Source of the DNA: an uncultured Collinsella sp.
Lineage (GTDB): Bacteria > Actinomycetota > Coriobacteriia > Coriobacteriales > Coriobacteriaceae
Direction of reading: 5' to 3'
DNA: 61,117 nucleotides
NCBI GenBank assembly: GCA_959605475.1
Contig: CAUHFS010000005.1
Coordinates: forward strand, 1 to 61,117
How positions within the stretch are numbered: position 1 is the stretch's first letter; every line of letters begins with the position of its first letter. Both the position numbers and the translations under genes were made by a program. The notes under the pieces are model-generated. The model was given only the letters and a program-made list of their open reading frames with translations. It did no database searches and was not told the DNA's origin. Below are positions 1-8,339 of this stretch, in pieces.

Positions 1-83
1 AATAGGGCTGATAGAAAACCGGCCCGCGCCCCCTCACAGAAACGCGAGCCGTCAACGGACTAGTAAATTACGCCGGATACCCG

Positions 84-608
84 CTAGTCATGGTATTCGC
101 CGCGGTCCCACTTCTCGAGGAACTCGTCAAAGAAGTGCGGGTCAGCCTGAGCCTCGGCGTCGGCCTTATTGCAAGCGTCAATCTTGGCGATCAGGGCGTC
201 GTGCTCGGGAGTCTTCTCGTAGGGCTCCTCCAGGAAGGCAAGCATAATGTCGGCCATCAGGAACTCGCCGGTGATCTTGCCGCCAAAGCCCACGATGTTG
301 GCGTTGAGCTCGCGACGGGCATACAGGGCAGAGGTCATGTCGCGAACCAGGGCGCAACGGGCGCCGGGAACCTTGTTGACGGCGTTGGTGATGCCGATGC
401 CGGTGCCGCACAGGGCCACGCCAAAGTCGGCCTTGCCGCTGGCAACAGCCTCGCCCACGGCCTTACCGTAGATGGGATAGTGCGTACGGGTGTGGCTGTA
501 GGTGCCGCAGTCGAGCACCTTGTAGCCAGCCTGCTCCAGGCGGTCGGCCAGATAGATCTTCTCGTCCGTAACGATATGGTCGCAACCGATTGCGATGGTC
601 TTCTTCAT
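84..608 (-). CDS. lacB: Galactose-6-phosphate isomerase subunit LacB
   Basis: This is one half of the heteromeric enzyme that converts D-galactose-6-phosphate to D-tagatose-6-phosphate in the cytoplasmic tagatose pathway. The 174-residue protein has the RpiB/LacB fold signature: an N-terminal IAIGCDH strand-loop and a central CGTGIGI phosphate/active-site loop near residue 67, followed by NKVPGARCALVRD. Length agrees with known LacB (about 171 residues). The ATG is preceded by AAAGGA. It lies 63 bases downstream of lacA on the same strand, so the two are one operon, probably controlled from the region upstream of lacA. Only 83 bases of the window remain beyond it and I see no further gene there. 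Confidence 0.95.
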   Translation of the reverse strand: MKKTIAIGCDHIVTDEKIYLADRLEQAGYKVLDCGTYSHTRTHYPIYGKAVGEAVASGKADFGVALCGTGIGITNAVNKVPGARCALVRDMTSALYARRELNANIVGFGGKITGEFLMADIMLAFLEEPYEKTPEHDALIAKIDACNKADAEAQADPHFFDEFLEKWDRGEYHD

Positions 609-671
609 CAGAACGTCCTTTCGTCTGAATTCACAAGTTGAGGTAGAAGTTCGAGTTCTCGGTGGCTCTCG

Positions 672-1100
672 TTAGGCCATCTTGTTGAGCATGTCGACAC
701 GGATCTGGTGACGGCCGCCGGCGTACTGAGCGCGCAGGAACTCGCGGGCGATCTTCTTGGCGACCTCGGTGCCCACAACGCCCGGGCCCATGGTGACCAT
801 GCGCGAGCCGTTGTGCTCGCGGGTCATGTAGGCGGAACGCTCGTCGGAAATGTTGGCGACGACCATGCCCTTGATCTTGACGGCGGCCATATAGGAGCCG
901 ACGCCGTACTTATCGAATGCGAAGCCCTGGGAATCCTTGTGCTCCAGCAGGTCCTTGGCAACGGCGGTCGCGGAATCGACAAAGTCCGCGGCAGGGGTCT
1001 CGGAATAGTCGACGACCTCGTGACCGTCGGCGATGAGCATCTCCTTGATGGACTCCTTCATCGACATACCGTCGGCATCGGAAGCGATTACAACCCTCAT
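672..1100 (-). CDS. lacA: Galactose-6-phosphate isomerase subunit LacA
   Basis: Partner subunit of LacB. The 142-residue protein closely follows the Gram-positive LacA pattern, including KIKGMVVANISDERSAYM in the middle and the diagnostic C-terminus GGRHQIRVDMLNKM. A strong AAGGAGG lies 5 bases before the ATG. It is the first gene of lacA-lacB. The 300 bases upstream carry several TTTGTTC/GAACAAA palindromes, which fits control by a DeoR-type repressor such as the one encoded at 13449-14213; that link is inferred. Confidence 0.95.
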   Translation of the reverse strand: MRVVIASDADGMSMKESIKEMLIADGHEVVDYSETPAADFVDSATAVAKDLLEHKDSQGFAFDKYGVGSYMAAVKIKGMVVANISDERSAYMTREHNGSRMVTMGPGVVGTEVAKKIAREFLRAQYAGGRHQIRVDMLNKMA

Positions 1101-1340
1101 GACATCCTCCTTGAGAGATACGCAGGTGCGTAGTTTCTGTTTGGAAGTGTTGAATCGCGTTCAGGTCCGGGCATCTGAATGTGCGGTTCTTCACTGTTCA
1201 TGTTTATTTGAACACATTCGAACACCGACTGCAACCATTATTTGTTTATCTTTGTTCTTTTTTGAACAAATACCGTTTACGGATGATTGCTGACCGCTTG
1301 GGCCCGGCGCAGACGTAGCGACCACGTGTTCAACAAACAA
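1101..1340. promoter_or_regulatory. lacAB upstream region with GTTC/GAAC palindromes
   Basis: No gene here. The stretch holds a GTTCA-N8-TGAAC pair around 1197-1213, a GAACAC direct repeat (1210-1226), and a 20-base palindrome TTTGTTCTTTTTTGAACAAA at 1251-1270 followed by TACCGTTTACGG. The GTTCTTTTTTG string recurs on the minus strand upstream of the EIIA gene (3310-3330) and GAACAAATAC recurs at 9500-9509. I read these as operators for the lac regulator, probably the DeoR protein. Confidence 0.5.
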
Positions 1341-1373
1341 AAGGGCGGCCGAGAACGTGTCTCGGCCGCCCTT
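1331..1373 (-). terminator. Terminator of the 1408-2421 gene
   Basis: A 14-base-pair GC-rich stem (1341-1354 with 1360-1373, loop ACGTG) is followed on the minus strand by TTTTGTTTGTTG. It is placed directly downstream of the minus-strand gene ending at 1408. Confidence 0.85.
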
Positions 1374-1407
1374 CGGCGGTATTCCCCGGTATATACAGCT
1401 GTTTTAG

Positions 1408-2421
1408 CTACTCAGACCGTCCGCTCTTCTTGGCATGTTTGGACGGAGCGCTCAAAAAACGACCCGTCAGATAGTTCGCGGGACCGGAGATATCGATCCC
1501 CAGCAACACGTGTCCTAGCCATAGGAACGCCACGAGCACCAGTAGAGGAATCACGCACGAGGTCACGATCATCACGATGACGCCTTCGATCAGATCGGTC
1601 ACCTGCCGCACGATCTCGTCGGTCATCTGCTTGGCACCACTGGTTACCGACGTGACGAGGCCCGAGGCACCGTCGGCAAGCTGCTCAAGCACGTTCTTGG
1701 ACTCTGCGGTTTCGGTCTTTTTCTTGCTCGTTTTGGAGCTATCGCTATCTGCCGCACTCGCAGCGTCGGCCGCCTTTTGCTCGGCTTGCTCGATGCTAAC
1801 GCGATACGTTTCGTCGACCTTCTGCGACACCCATACGCTCGCGGGCACAAGCGCCATGCCGATCATGGCGACCACCAGCACGCGAGTCGCCACGCGGCGC
1901 AGGACGGCGCTCGTGCTCCAGCGCCCGTGAATGCCGAGCGACACCGCAAAGAGCACCAACGCAAACGGGATTAAGATGCCCAAGCCAACCGACCACAAAA
2001 TCGTGAGCAAATATTTCTCGAGGTAGAGCACGGCGAGCACGATGCCCAAGTTACCCGAAAGCTGTGCGAGCTGCTCGGCAACCGGCGTTCCCGTATCTCC
2101 AGGCAGCGCGGTAATGCCCGCAGACAGCGCCACGCACGAGGTCGTGAGCGCCAGTACGTTGCCCTTCTTTTGATCGATGACCTCGATGGTGGAGTCCCAA
2201 GTTTTGGTATCGGCGAAATGCGGACGAGCTACAAAGCCCGACAGCAGCGCCAGCACCACGAGCGCAGCGATAAAGCCAATCTGCAGCTTTTTGTTTGCGC
2301 ACACGACATCGGACAGGCTGGGCTGCAGCTCGGTCACCGTTGTGTGCTCGGTTATCTGGACAGGACGCCCATGAGCCATCTCGTGCGCGCCTCTCTTTTG
2401 AATCGATCCATTGTCCGGCAT
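1408..2421 (-). CDS. Predicted membrane protein, unknown function
   Basis: I do not recognise this family. The 337-residue protein has about four hydrophobic helices: near residues 47-66, 140-168, 185-203 and 278-310. Between the third and fourth helix is a charged, Ala/Ser/Lys-rich stretch (AADSDSSKTSKKKTETAE). The C-terminus is basic (SKHAKKSGRSE). The ATG is supported by GAGGAGG nine bases upstream. It is monocistronic, with a strong terminator just behind it. Its position beside lacAB does not by itself imply a role in sugar uptake. Confidence 0.75.
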   Translation of the reverse strand: MPDNGSIQKRGAHEMAHGRPVQITEHTTVTELQPSLSDVVCANKKLQIGFIAALVVLALLSGFVARPHFADTKTWDSTIEVIDQKKGNVLALTTSCVALSAGITALPGDTGTPVAEQLAQLSGNLGIVLAVLYLEKYLLTILWSVGLGILIPFALVLFAVSLGIHGRWSTSAVLRRVATRVLVVAMIGMALVPASVWVSQKVDETYRVSIEQAEQKAADAASAADSDSSKTSKKKTETAESKNVLEQLADGASGLVTSVTSGAKQMTDEIVRQVTDLIEGVIVMIVTSCVIPLLVLVAFLWLGHVLLGIDISGPANYLTGRFLSAPSKHAKKSGRSE

Positions 2422-2826
2422 TTGGATACCTCCTCATTCCGGCCTGTATTGCGGATGGAAGTATACCCACCCATCGAAAAACCGAACGGGAGGGCGTGCA
2501 GAAGCTCCATAACGCTGCTAGTCGAACAGTGCCATTTCAAAACTATGCCGGTTTACTACCGTAAAACCGATAGGACCGACCACATTTGCTATTAGCAGAA
2601 AATGGCAAGCTTTCTACCTGCGGCTTTGATAACGCTGTTCTTTCCATAGTTGAAAGAATACGATTCATCGTAGTAAACCGGCATAGTTTTGTAACCGACG
2701 GGTCGAGTCGGCACCGCAACAAACCTAATAACCCGTTTTCTTCCATCCTCAAAGGATCAAATGCATGGCAGGAGTGTCCCTAACTGCCGGCAGATAAGGA
2801 ACGTCCCCAAGTGCCGGGTAAAAAGA
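2422..2826. repeat. Intergenic repeats: inverted-repeat element and GGAACGTCC repeat
   Basis: No gene is evident. The segment 2538-2691 is bounded by a perfect 22-base inverted repeat (2538-2559 with 2670-2691) and contains TTTCTACCTGCGGCTTTG (2610-2627). A related layout occurs at 18592-18723. Next to it, 2770-2818 carries a diverged copy of a GGAACGTCC...TGCCGGC palindromic repeat that is found complete at 46473-46532 and 47593-47652. Confidence 0.6.
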
Positions 2827-2860
2827 AAAAGCCCTGTCGCGAGTTTGCGGCAGAGCTTTT
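2827..2860 (-). terminator. Terminator of the EIIA gene
   Basis: The stem AAAAGCCCTGTCGC pairs with GCGGCAGAGCTTTT (12 of 14 pairs) and is followed on the minus strand by a T-rich run, directly downstream of the EIIA stop. Confidence 0.75.
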
Positions 2861-2887
2861 GGAAGGGGGCTTGATTGTGAGGATTCG

Positions 2888-3226
2888 TTAGGCGAGTTTG
2901 GCCTCGAGCTCGGCGATGCGCTTGTAGGCATCGATGGTAAAGCGGGTCTGCTTCTCCAAGATCATGGTGGTCATGAGAGTGTCCTGGGCGTGAGCCATGA
3001 TGAAGGTCATCTCCATCTCGCCGCCGCCAGCCTCCTGCGAAAGCAGCTTGGTCTGCGTGTCGTGAGCGCCGATGAGTGCATCGCTGGCATCCTTGTGCAG
3101 CTGCTCGGCCTTCTCAAAATCGCCCTCGCGAGCAGCATCGAGCGCTGCAATCAGATCGGTCTGGGCGTCGCCCGCATATGCGACAATCTCGAATCCAACC
3201 ATCGAGATTTCTTCTTTGGTTGCCAT
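2888..3226 (-). CDS. lacF: PTS lactose/cellobiose-family EIIA
   Basis: This 112-residue cytoplasmic phosphocarrier passes phosphate from HPr to the EIIB domain of a lactose-family PTS. It matches the LacF/CelC size (about 105 residues). The helix EMTFIMAHAQDTLMT holds the expected phosphorylated histidine (HAQD motif, near residue 79), and the trimerising helical layout is visible. It is the only lactose-family EIIA in the window although two EIICB genes are present, neither of which carries an EIIA domain. It has its own upstream region (3227-3440) and its own terminator. The specific substrate is inferred from its neighbours. Confidence 0.9.
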   Translation of the reverse strand: MATKEEISMVGFEIVAYAGDAQTDLIAALDAAREGDFEKAEQLHKDASDALIGAHDTQTKLLSQEAGGGEMEMTFIMAHAQDTLMTTMILEKQTRFTIDAYKRIAELEAKLA

Positions 3227-3440
3227 ATTGCGTTCCTTTCACATATGAACCAACGGAGAGCATCGCGTCCGGGCATACGCGCTGCGCTGTGTATGGCAGG
3301 AACATTAACATTCAAACAAAAAAGAACAGCGCAAAACGTTATTTCGAGCTATGAACGGTTGCTTTTCGCCCGTGAACGGTTTTTAAACCAATCTGAACAT
3401 TCTCGAACACAGTTAGCGGCAACCCAAACAGGTCCGCACC
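3227..3440 (-). promoter_or_regulatory. EIIA upstream region with shared sugar-gene motifs
   Basis: This region contains TTCAAACAAAAAAGAACAG (3311-3329), which on the minus strand shares GTTCTTTTTTG with the lacA upstream palindrome. It also contains GAACGGT twice (3352-3358, 3373-3379), related to the TACCGTTCACCG motif found at 4557 and 31320, and GAAC repeats at 3391-3411. Confidence 0.4.
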
Positions 3441-4445
3441 CTAGCGTACATCGCGCACCGTATCGCCCTCGACGAGCACACCCGGAAACAGCATGTGCTC
3501 CACACCGGGTGCAGCGCCCTCGGCGCCGGCAATCTTATCGACCGCCCACATGCCGACGCGCTTGTTGTCAAAGCGCACCGTAGTCAGGCGACGATCGGGC
3601 ACGATATCGCCCAAACTATCGTCAACACCCACCACGCTTACGTCCTGGGGCACGTGCTTCCCGCGCGACTCGAGCCCGCGAATGCAGCCGTAGGCCATGG
3701 CATCGTTGGAAGCATAAATGGCCGTGCAGGTCGGATCATCCGCAAGCACCTGGCCGGCAGCATATCCACTCTGCGCCGTCCAGTCGCCACGGACGAGCTG
3801 CGGTGGCTCAATGCCATGCGCACACAATGTCTCACGCCAGCCTTCCTCGCGCCGCATGCCCGAAAGCGAGCGCTCGGGGCACGAGATAAAGTGCACGGTC
3901 TTGTGCCCCTGCTCCAGCAAGTACTCGACCACCTGGCGCGAGCAATCGAACTGGTCGTTATCGACCGTCGAGCACAGCGGGTGCTCCAGCATGGTAACGA
4001 GCACCGTCTGCATACCGGGCAGCGGCTCAAAGGTGCCAAAGTCCGCCGGCATGCGGTTCATAATCACGACTATACCGTCCACCGGCAGTGCGCTCATACG
4101 CGACGATGCGCTCTCGAGGGTATAGGGGTGTCCATCTACTTTAGTGAGGGTGATGGCATAGCCGTGTTTGTCGGCCGCGGCGGCAAAGCCCTCCATACGG
4201 TCGAGGTTGCCGGTGCCGGTAATGTTGAACATGGCGACGCCGACGGTCTTAAACTTACCGCGGCGCAGCGATCGACCGGCAAAATTGGGGCGATACCCCA
4301 GCTCGCGCATGGCGGCACGCACGCGCTCCTTGGTCTCGGGGCGCACGCTGGGCGAATCGTGCACCGTACGCGAGACTGTCTGCTCCGAGACGCCCGCAAG
4401 ACGCGCCACATCCTTAACGGAAACCGATTTTTTAACAGCGGCCAT
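3441..4445 (-). CDS. LacI-family repressor of module 1
   Basis: This is a 334-residue LacI/GalR transcription factor. The N-terminal helix-turn-helix is VKDVARLAGVSEQTVSRTVHD, followed by the hinge RPNFAGRSLRRG and a periplasmic-binding-like sugar domain ending VEGDTVRDVR. It is divergent from the EIICB/GH1 operon at 4803. Two copies of an 18-base imperfect palindrome with half-site AATGGCAACG lie in the intergenic region, 120 bases apart, which would suit looping repression. The effector is unknown, probably a galactoside or its 6-phosphate. Its paralog at 8340-9368 controls the sister module. Confidence 0.9.
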   Translation of the reverse strand: MAAVKKSVSVKDVARLAGVSEQTVSRTVHDSPSVRPETKERVRAAMRELGYRPNFAGRSLRRGKFKTVGVAMFNITGTGNLDRMEGFAAAADKHGYAITLTKVDGHPYTLESASSRMSALPVDGIVVIMNRMPADFGTFEPLPGMQTVLVTMLEHPLCSTVDNDQFDCSRQVVEYLLEQGHKTVHFISCPERSLSGMRREEGWRETLCAHGIEPPQLVRGDWTAQSGYAAGQVLADDPTCTAIYASNDAMAYGCIRGLESRGKHVPQDVSVVGVDDSLGDIVPDRRLTTVRFDNKRVGMWAVDKIAGAEGAAPGVEHMLFPGVLVEGDTVRDVR

Positions 4446-4802
4446 AGGTCGATCTTTCTATGTCGACGATGCCATTGGTGGCACCCTACGCAGTCATTTT
4501 TAACGCCTTCAAGTATATCCAACGCCTCCCCCACCATACGCTCAGCACCCAAAACCTACCGTTCACCGACATTTTTGCTTCCCCAAAAGTCTTTTGGCGC
4601 CCAAATGTTAACGTTGCCATTGTGCAAACACAGAGCCACCGGGCGGCTCAAACGTTTACGCATAAGGAATCGACGGTTCGCAGGCACAGGAACCACCGGT
4701 TCGCGTCTTTTTTTGTGTCGCAAAATGGCAACGTCAACATTTTGGCAACCGAACGCCAAAAGCTACCATCGTTGCTAACCCACCGACTCTTAGGAGCATT
4801 GC
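4446..4802. promoter_or_regulatory. Divergent control region lacI1 / EIICB with paired LacI operators
   Basis: This region holds two predicted operators: AATGTTAACGTTGCCATT at 4604-4621 and AATGGCAACGTCAACATT at 4724-4741, each centred on CG (4612.5 and 4732.5). TACCGTTCACCG lies at 4557-4568, and a TGCCATTGGTGGCA near-palindrome at 4469-4482 is close to the lacI1 start. AGGAG at 4792-4796 serves the EIICB ATG. Confidence 0.6.
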
Positions 4803-6572
4803 ATGGAGCAACTCATCGCCACCATCGAAAAAGGCCAGCCCTTTTTCAACGCGATCGCCCGCAACAAGTACCTCAAGGCGATCCGCGACGGCTTTATCTC
4901 CGTCATCCCCATCATCATCTTCTCGTCCATCTTCTGCCTGGTAGCCTCGGTCCCCAACATCTGGGGTTTCTACTGGCCTGATGACATCAACAACGCCCTG
5001 TGGAAGTGCTACAACTACTCCATGGGCATCCTGGCCATCGCCTGCGCTGCCACCACAGCCAAGCACTTCGCCGACGCTCAGAACCGCGATCTGCCCAAGA
5101 ACAACCAGATCAACTTCATCTCGTGCATGTGTGCGGCCATCATCGGCTTCTTGCTCCTTTCGAGCGACACGATCGCCACGGACGCTGCCAGCGGCTTCAA
5201 CACCACCTACCTTGGTTCCAAAGGCCTGCTGACCGCCTTTATCGCTGCGTTTGTGACCGGCATCATCTACAAGTTCTTCATTAAGCGCAACATCACCGTC
5301 AAGATGCCCGAGCAGGTTCCGCCCAACATCTCGCAGACCTTTAAGGACATCATCCCCTTCTCCGTCTGCATCACCGTCTTTTGGGTCTTTGACATCGTCT
5401 TCCGCGCTGCCTTTGGCTTCTGCTTTGCCCAGGGCGTCATCCAGGTGTTCCAGCCCCTGTTCACCGCTGCCGACGGCTACATCGGTCTCGCTGTGATCTA
5501 CGGTGCCATGAGCCTCTTCTGGTTCGTCGGCGTCCACGGTCCCTCGATCGTCGAGCCCGCCATCGCCGCCGCTCTCGTTGCCAACATGACCGACAACCTG
5601 GCTGCGTTCCAAGCTGGCCAGCACGCTTCCGCTGTCCTGACCCAGGGTGCCCAGTACTTCGTCGTCTGCATGGGCGGTACCGGCGCCACGCTCGTCCTGG
5701 TCTTTATGTTCTGCTTCCTGGCCAAGTCCCAGGAGATGCGCGCCGTCGGTAAGGCCGCCATCGTCCCCGTGTGCTTTGCCGTCAACGAGCCGCTGCTGTT
5801 CGCCGCACCTATCGTGCTCAATCCCGTCTTCTTTGTCCCGTTTGTCTTTGCCCCGATCGCCAACATCTGGATCCTCAAGGTCTTTATCGACTTCTTGGGC
5901 ATGAACGGCTTTATGTACACCCTGCCCTGGACCGTCCCCGGCCCCATCGGCACCATCATGGGCCTGGGCTTCCAGCCGCTCGCCTTTGTGATGCTCGCCA
6001 TCATCCTAGTCGTCGACTTTGCCCTGTACTACCCGTTCTTCCGTGCCTATGACGCCCAGAAGTGCGCCGAGGAGGCCGAGATCTCCCAGGAGGAGCTCGC
6101 CGCCAAGAACGCCGAGAAGGCCGCCAAGCTCAACGACGCCTTCCAGGGCAAGGCTGACGCCAAGAGCGTTGCCGCCGGCGCCGCCGCCGAGGTCGTGAAG
6201 GCCGACGCCGCCCCCGCTGCTGCCGCCACCGAGGCTACGGCCACCAGCGACCTCAACGGCAAGCGCGTACTCGTGCTCTGCCAGGGCGGCGGCACCTCGG
6301 GCCTGCTCGCCAACGCGCTGGCCAAGGCCGCCAAGGAGCGCGGCATCGATCTTGAGACCGCTGCCGATGCCTATGGCAACCACGTGGACATGCTTCCCGA
6401 CTTTGACCTGGTCGTCCTGGCTCCGCAGGCTGCCAGCTACCTGGCCGACCTGCAGAAGGACTGCGAGCGTGTGGGCAACAAGTGCGTCGCCTGCCGTGGT
6501 AAGCAGTACATCGAGCTCTCCCAGAACGGCGACAAGTCTCTCGCCTTCGTCTCCGAGCAGCTTTCGAAGTAA
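4803..6572 (+). CDS. lacE: Lactose-family PTS EIICB transporter, module 1
   Basis: This 589-residue membrane permease imports and phosphorylates a beta-galactoside. Residues 1 to about 420 are the EIIC domain, with the start ATIEKGQPFFNAIARNKYLKAIRDGF, conserved GVHGPSIVEPAIAA, the loop NEPLLFAAPIVLNP, and GMNGFMYTLPWTVPGPIG. A basic/acidic Ala-rich linker (about 425-485) leads to a C-terminal EIIB domain whose phosphorylated cysteine sits in VLVLCQGGGTSGLLANAL. Module 2 carries a close paralog. No EIIA domain is fused, so it depends on a separate EIIA such as 2888-3226. It is followed by a stem-loop and the GH1 gene, and it is likely repressed by LacI1. Confidence 0.92.
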   Translation: MEQLIATIEKGQPFFNAIARNKYLKAIRDGFISVIPIIIFSSIFCLVASVPNIWGFYWPDDINNALWKCYNYSMGILAIACAATTAKHFADAQNRDLPKNNQINFISCMCAAIIGFLLLSSDTIATDAASGFNTTYLGSKGLLTAFIAAFVTGIIYKFFIKRNITVKMPEQVPPNISQTFKDIIPFSVCITVFWVFDIVFRAAFGFCFAQGVIQVFQPLFTAADGYIGLAVIYGAMSLFWFVGVHGPSIVEPAIAAALVANMTDNLAAFQAGQHASAVLTQGAQYFVVCMGGTGATLVLVFMFCFLAKSQEMRAVGKAAIVPVCFAVNEPLLFAAPIVLNPVFFVPFVFAPIANIWILKVFIDFLGMNGFMYTLPWTVPGPIGTIMGLGFQPLAFVMLAIILVVDFALYYPFFRAYDAQKCAEEAEISQEELAAKNAEKAAKLNDAFQGKADAKSVAAGAAAEVVKADAAPAAAATEATATSDLNGKRVLVLCQGGGTSGLLANALAKAAKERGIDLETAADAYGNHVDMLPDFDLVVLAPQAASYLADLQKDCERVGNKCVACRGKQYIELSQNGDKSLAFVSEQLSK

Positions 6573-6581
6573 GTAACGCCT

Positions 6582-6615
6582 AGGGCCAGCCGACCATCCA
6601 AGACCGGCTGGCCCT
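6582..6615 (+). other. Intercistronic stem-loop between EIICB and GH1 genes
   Basis: A perfect 11-base-pair stem (AGGGCCAGCCG 6582-6592 with CGGCTGGCCCT 6605-6615) and a 12-base loop lie between two genes of the same operon. The T-run behind it is weak (TCGATTT), so partial termination or mRNA 3'-end protection is more likely than full termination. Confidence 0.6.
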
Positions 6616-6638
6616 TCGATTTAGACGATTGGATCATC

Positions 6639-8078
6639 ATGTCCGTTAACCCTGCTAGCGTCACCAACCCGCCCGCGCAGTTTCCCGAGGACTTTGTCTT
6701 TGGCGGCGCCACTGCTGCCTACCAGGTAGAGGGCGAGACCCGCACCCACGGTAAGGGCAAGGTCGCCTGGGACGACTTCTTGGAGGCCCAGGGCCGCTTC
6801 TCTCCCGATCCCGCCTCCGACTTCTACAACCAGTATCCGGTGGACCTGGAGCTGTGCGAGGAGTTTGCCATCAACGGTATTCGCCTCTCCATCGCCTGGA
6901 GCCGCATCTTCCCCGAGGGCACCGGCAAGGTGAACCCCGAGGGCGTGCAGTTCTACCACGACCTTTTTGCCGAGTGCCACAAGCACCACGTTGAGCCGTT
7001 TGTCACGCTGCATCACTTTGACACGCCGCTGCCCCTCTTTGAGAAGGGCGACTTCCTCAACCGCGAGACCATCGACGCCTTTGTGGACTTTGCCACCTTC
7101 TGCTTTAAGGAGTACGCCGACCAGGTGACCTACTGGTTCACCTTTAACGAGATCTGGGCCGACGCCTCCAACACCTACATCGAGGGCACCTTCCCCGGCG
7201 GCGTCAAGGCGCATCTGGCCGAGGCTTTCCAGTGCGAGCACAACATGATGCTCGCCCACGCCAAGGCAGTGCTGGCCTTCCACAACGGTGGTTTTAAGGG
7301 CAAGATCGGCGTCATTCAGTCGCTGGAGTTTAAGTACCCGCTCAACGAGAACGACCCCGCCGACATCAAGGCCGCCAACAACGAGCACGTGCTGCAGAAC
7401 CAGTTCTTGCTCGACGCCACCTTCCGCGGGGACTATGCTCCCGACACCCTCGAGTGCGCCAACCGCCTGGCCGCCATCTCGGGCGGCACCATCCAGATCC
7501 TGGACAAGGACCTCGAGATTATGCGCGAGGCCGCGCTCTACAACGACTACCTGGGCGTCAACAACTACCAGTGCCGTTTCCTCAAGGCCTACGACGGCGA
7601 GAACGACCTGCACCACAACGGCACGGGCGAGAAGGGTACCGGCCGCTGGCGCGTCAAGGGCATTGGCGAGCACGTGAACAAGCCCGGCATCCCCACCACC
7701 GACTGGGACTGGATCATCTATCCCGAGGGTCTGTTCGATCTGCTCGTCTACATTAAGCAGCGCTACCCCAACTACAAGCAGATTTTCATTACCGAAAACG
7801 GCATGGGCTACAAGGACCCCTACAAGGACGGCTTTGTGGACGACCAGCCGCGCATCGACTACATCGAGCAGCACCTGCGCTGGTTGCTCAAGGCCATGGA
7901 GGTGGGCGTCAACGTAGGTGGCTACTTCCTGTGGAGCTTGCAGGATCAGTTCTCCTGGACCAATGGCTACAACAAGCGTTACGGCTTCTTCTACGTAGAC
8001 TTTGAGACCCAGAAGCGCACGCCCAAGGCAAGCGCCTACTGGTACAAGCACGTGGCGCAGACCCGTCGTCTGGACTAA
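6639..8078 (+). CDS. lacG: GH1 6-phospho-beta-galactosidase, module 1
   Basis: This enzyme hydrolyses lactose-6-phosphate (or another phospho-beta-galactoside) to galactose-6-phosphate and glucose in the cytoplasm. The 479-residue GH1 barrel shows the acid/base glutamate in TFNEIW (near 170) and the nucleophile in FITENGMGYKD. The C-terminal loop SWTNGYNKRYGFFYVDF keeps the Ser, Trp, Lys and Tyr positions that bind the 6-phosphate and favour galactosides in LacG; 6-phospho-beta-glucosidases usually lack the Trp. It sits 66 bases after the EIICB gene, separated by a stem-loop. Activity on phospho-glucosides cannot be excluded. Confidence 0.88.
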   Translation: MSVNPASVTNPPAQFPEDFVFGGATAAYQVEGETRTHGKGKVAWDDFLEAQGRFSPDPASDFYNQYPVDLELCEEFAINGIRLSIAWSRIFPEGTGKVNPEGVQFYHDLFAECHKHHVEPFVTLHHFDTPLPLFEKGDFLNRETIDAFVDFATFCFKEYADQVTYWFTFNEIWADASNTYIEGTFPGGVKAHLAEAFQCEHNMMLAHAKAVLAFHNGGFKGKIGVIQSLEFKYPLNENDPADIKAANNEHVLQNQFLLDATFRGDYAPDTLECANRLAAISGGTIQILDKDLEIMREAALYNDYLGVNNYQCRFLKAYDGENDLHHNGTGEKGTGRWRVKGIGEHVNKPGIPTTDWDWIIYPEGLFDLLVYIKQRYPNYKQIFITENGMGYKDPYKDGFVDDQPRIDYIEQHLRWLLKAMEVGVNVGGYFLWSLQDQFSWTNGYNKRYGFFYVDFETQKRTPKASAYWYKHVAQTRRLD

Positions 8079-8124
8079 AGACTAGCGGGGTTGCCTGCCC
8101 ACATAACCTGTCCCCATTTCTCAG

Positions 8125-8166
8125 CCGGGGGCGGCACGTCACGCGGCGCGCCGCCCCCGGTCTTTT
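8125..8166 (+). terminator. Terminator of module 1
   Basis: A GC-rich hairpin (CCGGGGGCGGC pairing with GCCGCCCCCGG) is followed by TCTTTTTG, 46 bases after the GH1 stop. Confidence 0.85.
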
Positions 8167-8181
8167 TGTGCAGGTCGGAAG

Positions 8182-8331
8182 CCGTTTGTCTCGATCTGTA
8201 ACATCTAGCCGAGTATTTCGGCCCCAGCTGTTACAGATTGAGATGAACAGGATTGCTCTTTCCGAAGAATCTAAATCTGTAACACGTAGCCCGCTTTTGA
8301 CCGTCTACCTGTTACAGATCGAGACAAACGG
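8182..8331. repeat. Nested palindromic repeat, copy 1 (CTGTAAC/GTTACAG family)
   Basis: A perfect 21-base outer inverted repeat (8182-8202 with 8311-8331) encloses two further arms (GTTACAGATTGAGA 8230-8243 and AAATCTGTAAC 8273-8283), so the element folds either as two side-by-side hairpins or as one long hairpin. A sister copy lies at 13199-13330. It sits between converging genes. Confidence 0.75.
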
Positions 8332-8339
8332 AGTAGGAC

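Noticed and set aside
3495..4778. Long plus-strand open frame opposite lacI1
   Set aside because: Antisense shadow of a clear LacI gene, running on into its promoter region.
6621..8051. Long minus-strand open frame opposite the module 1 GH1 gene
   Set aside because: Val/Leu-rich antisense shadow of a recognised enzyme.
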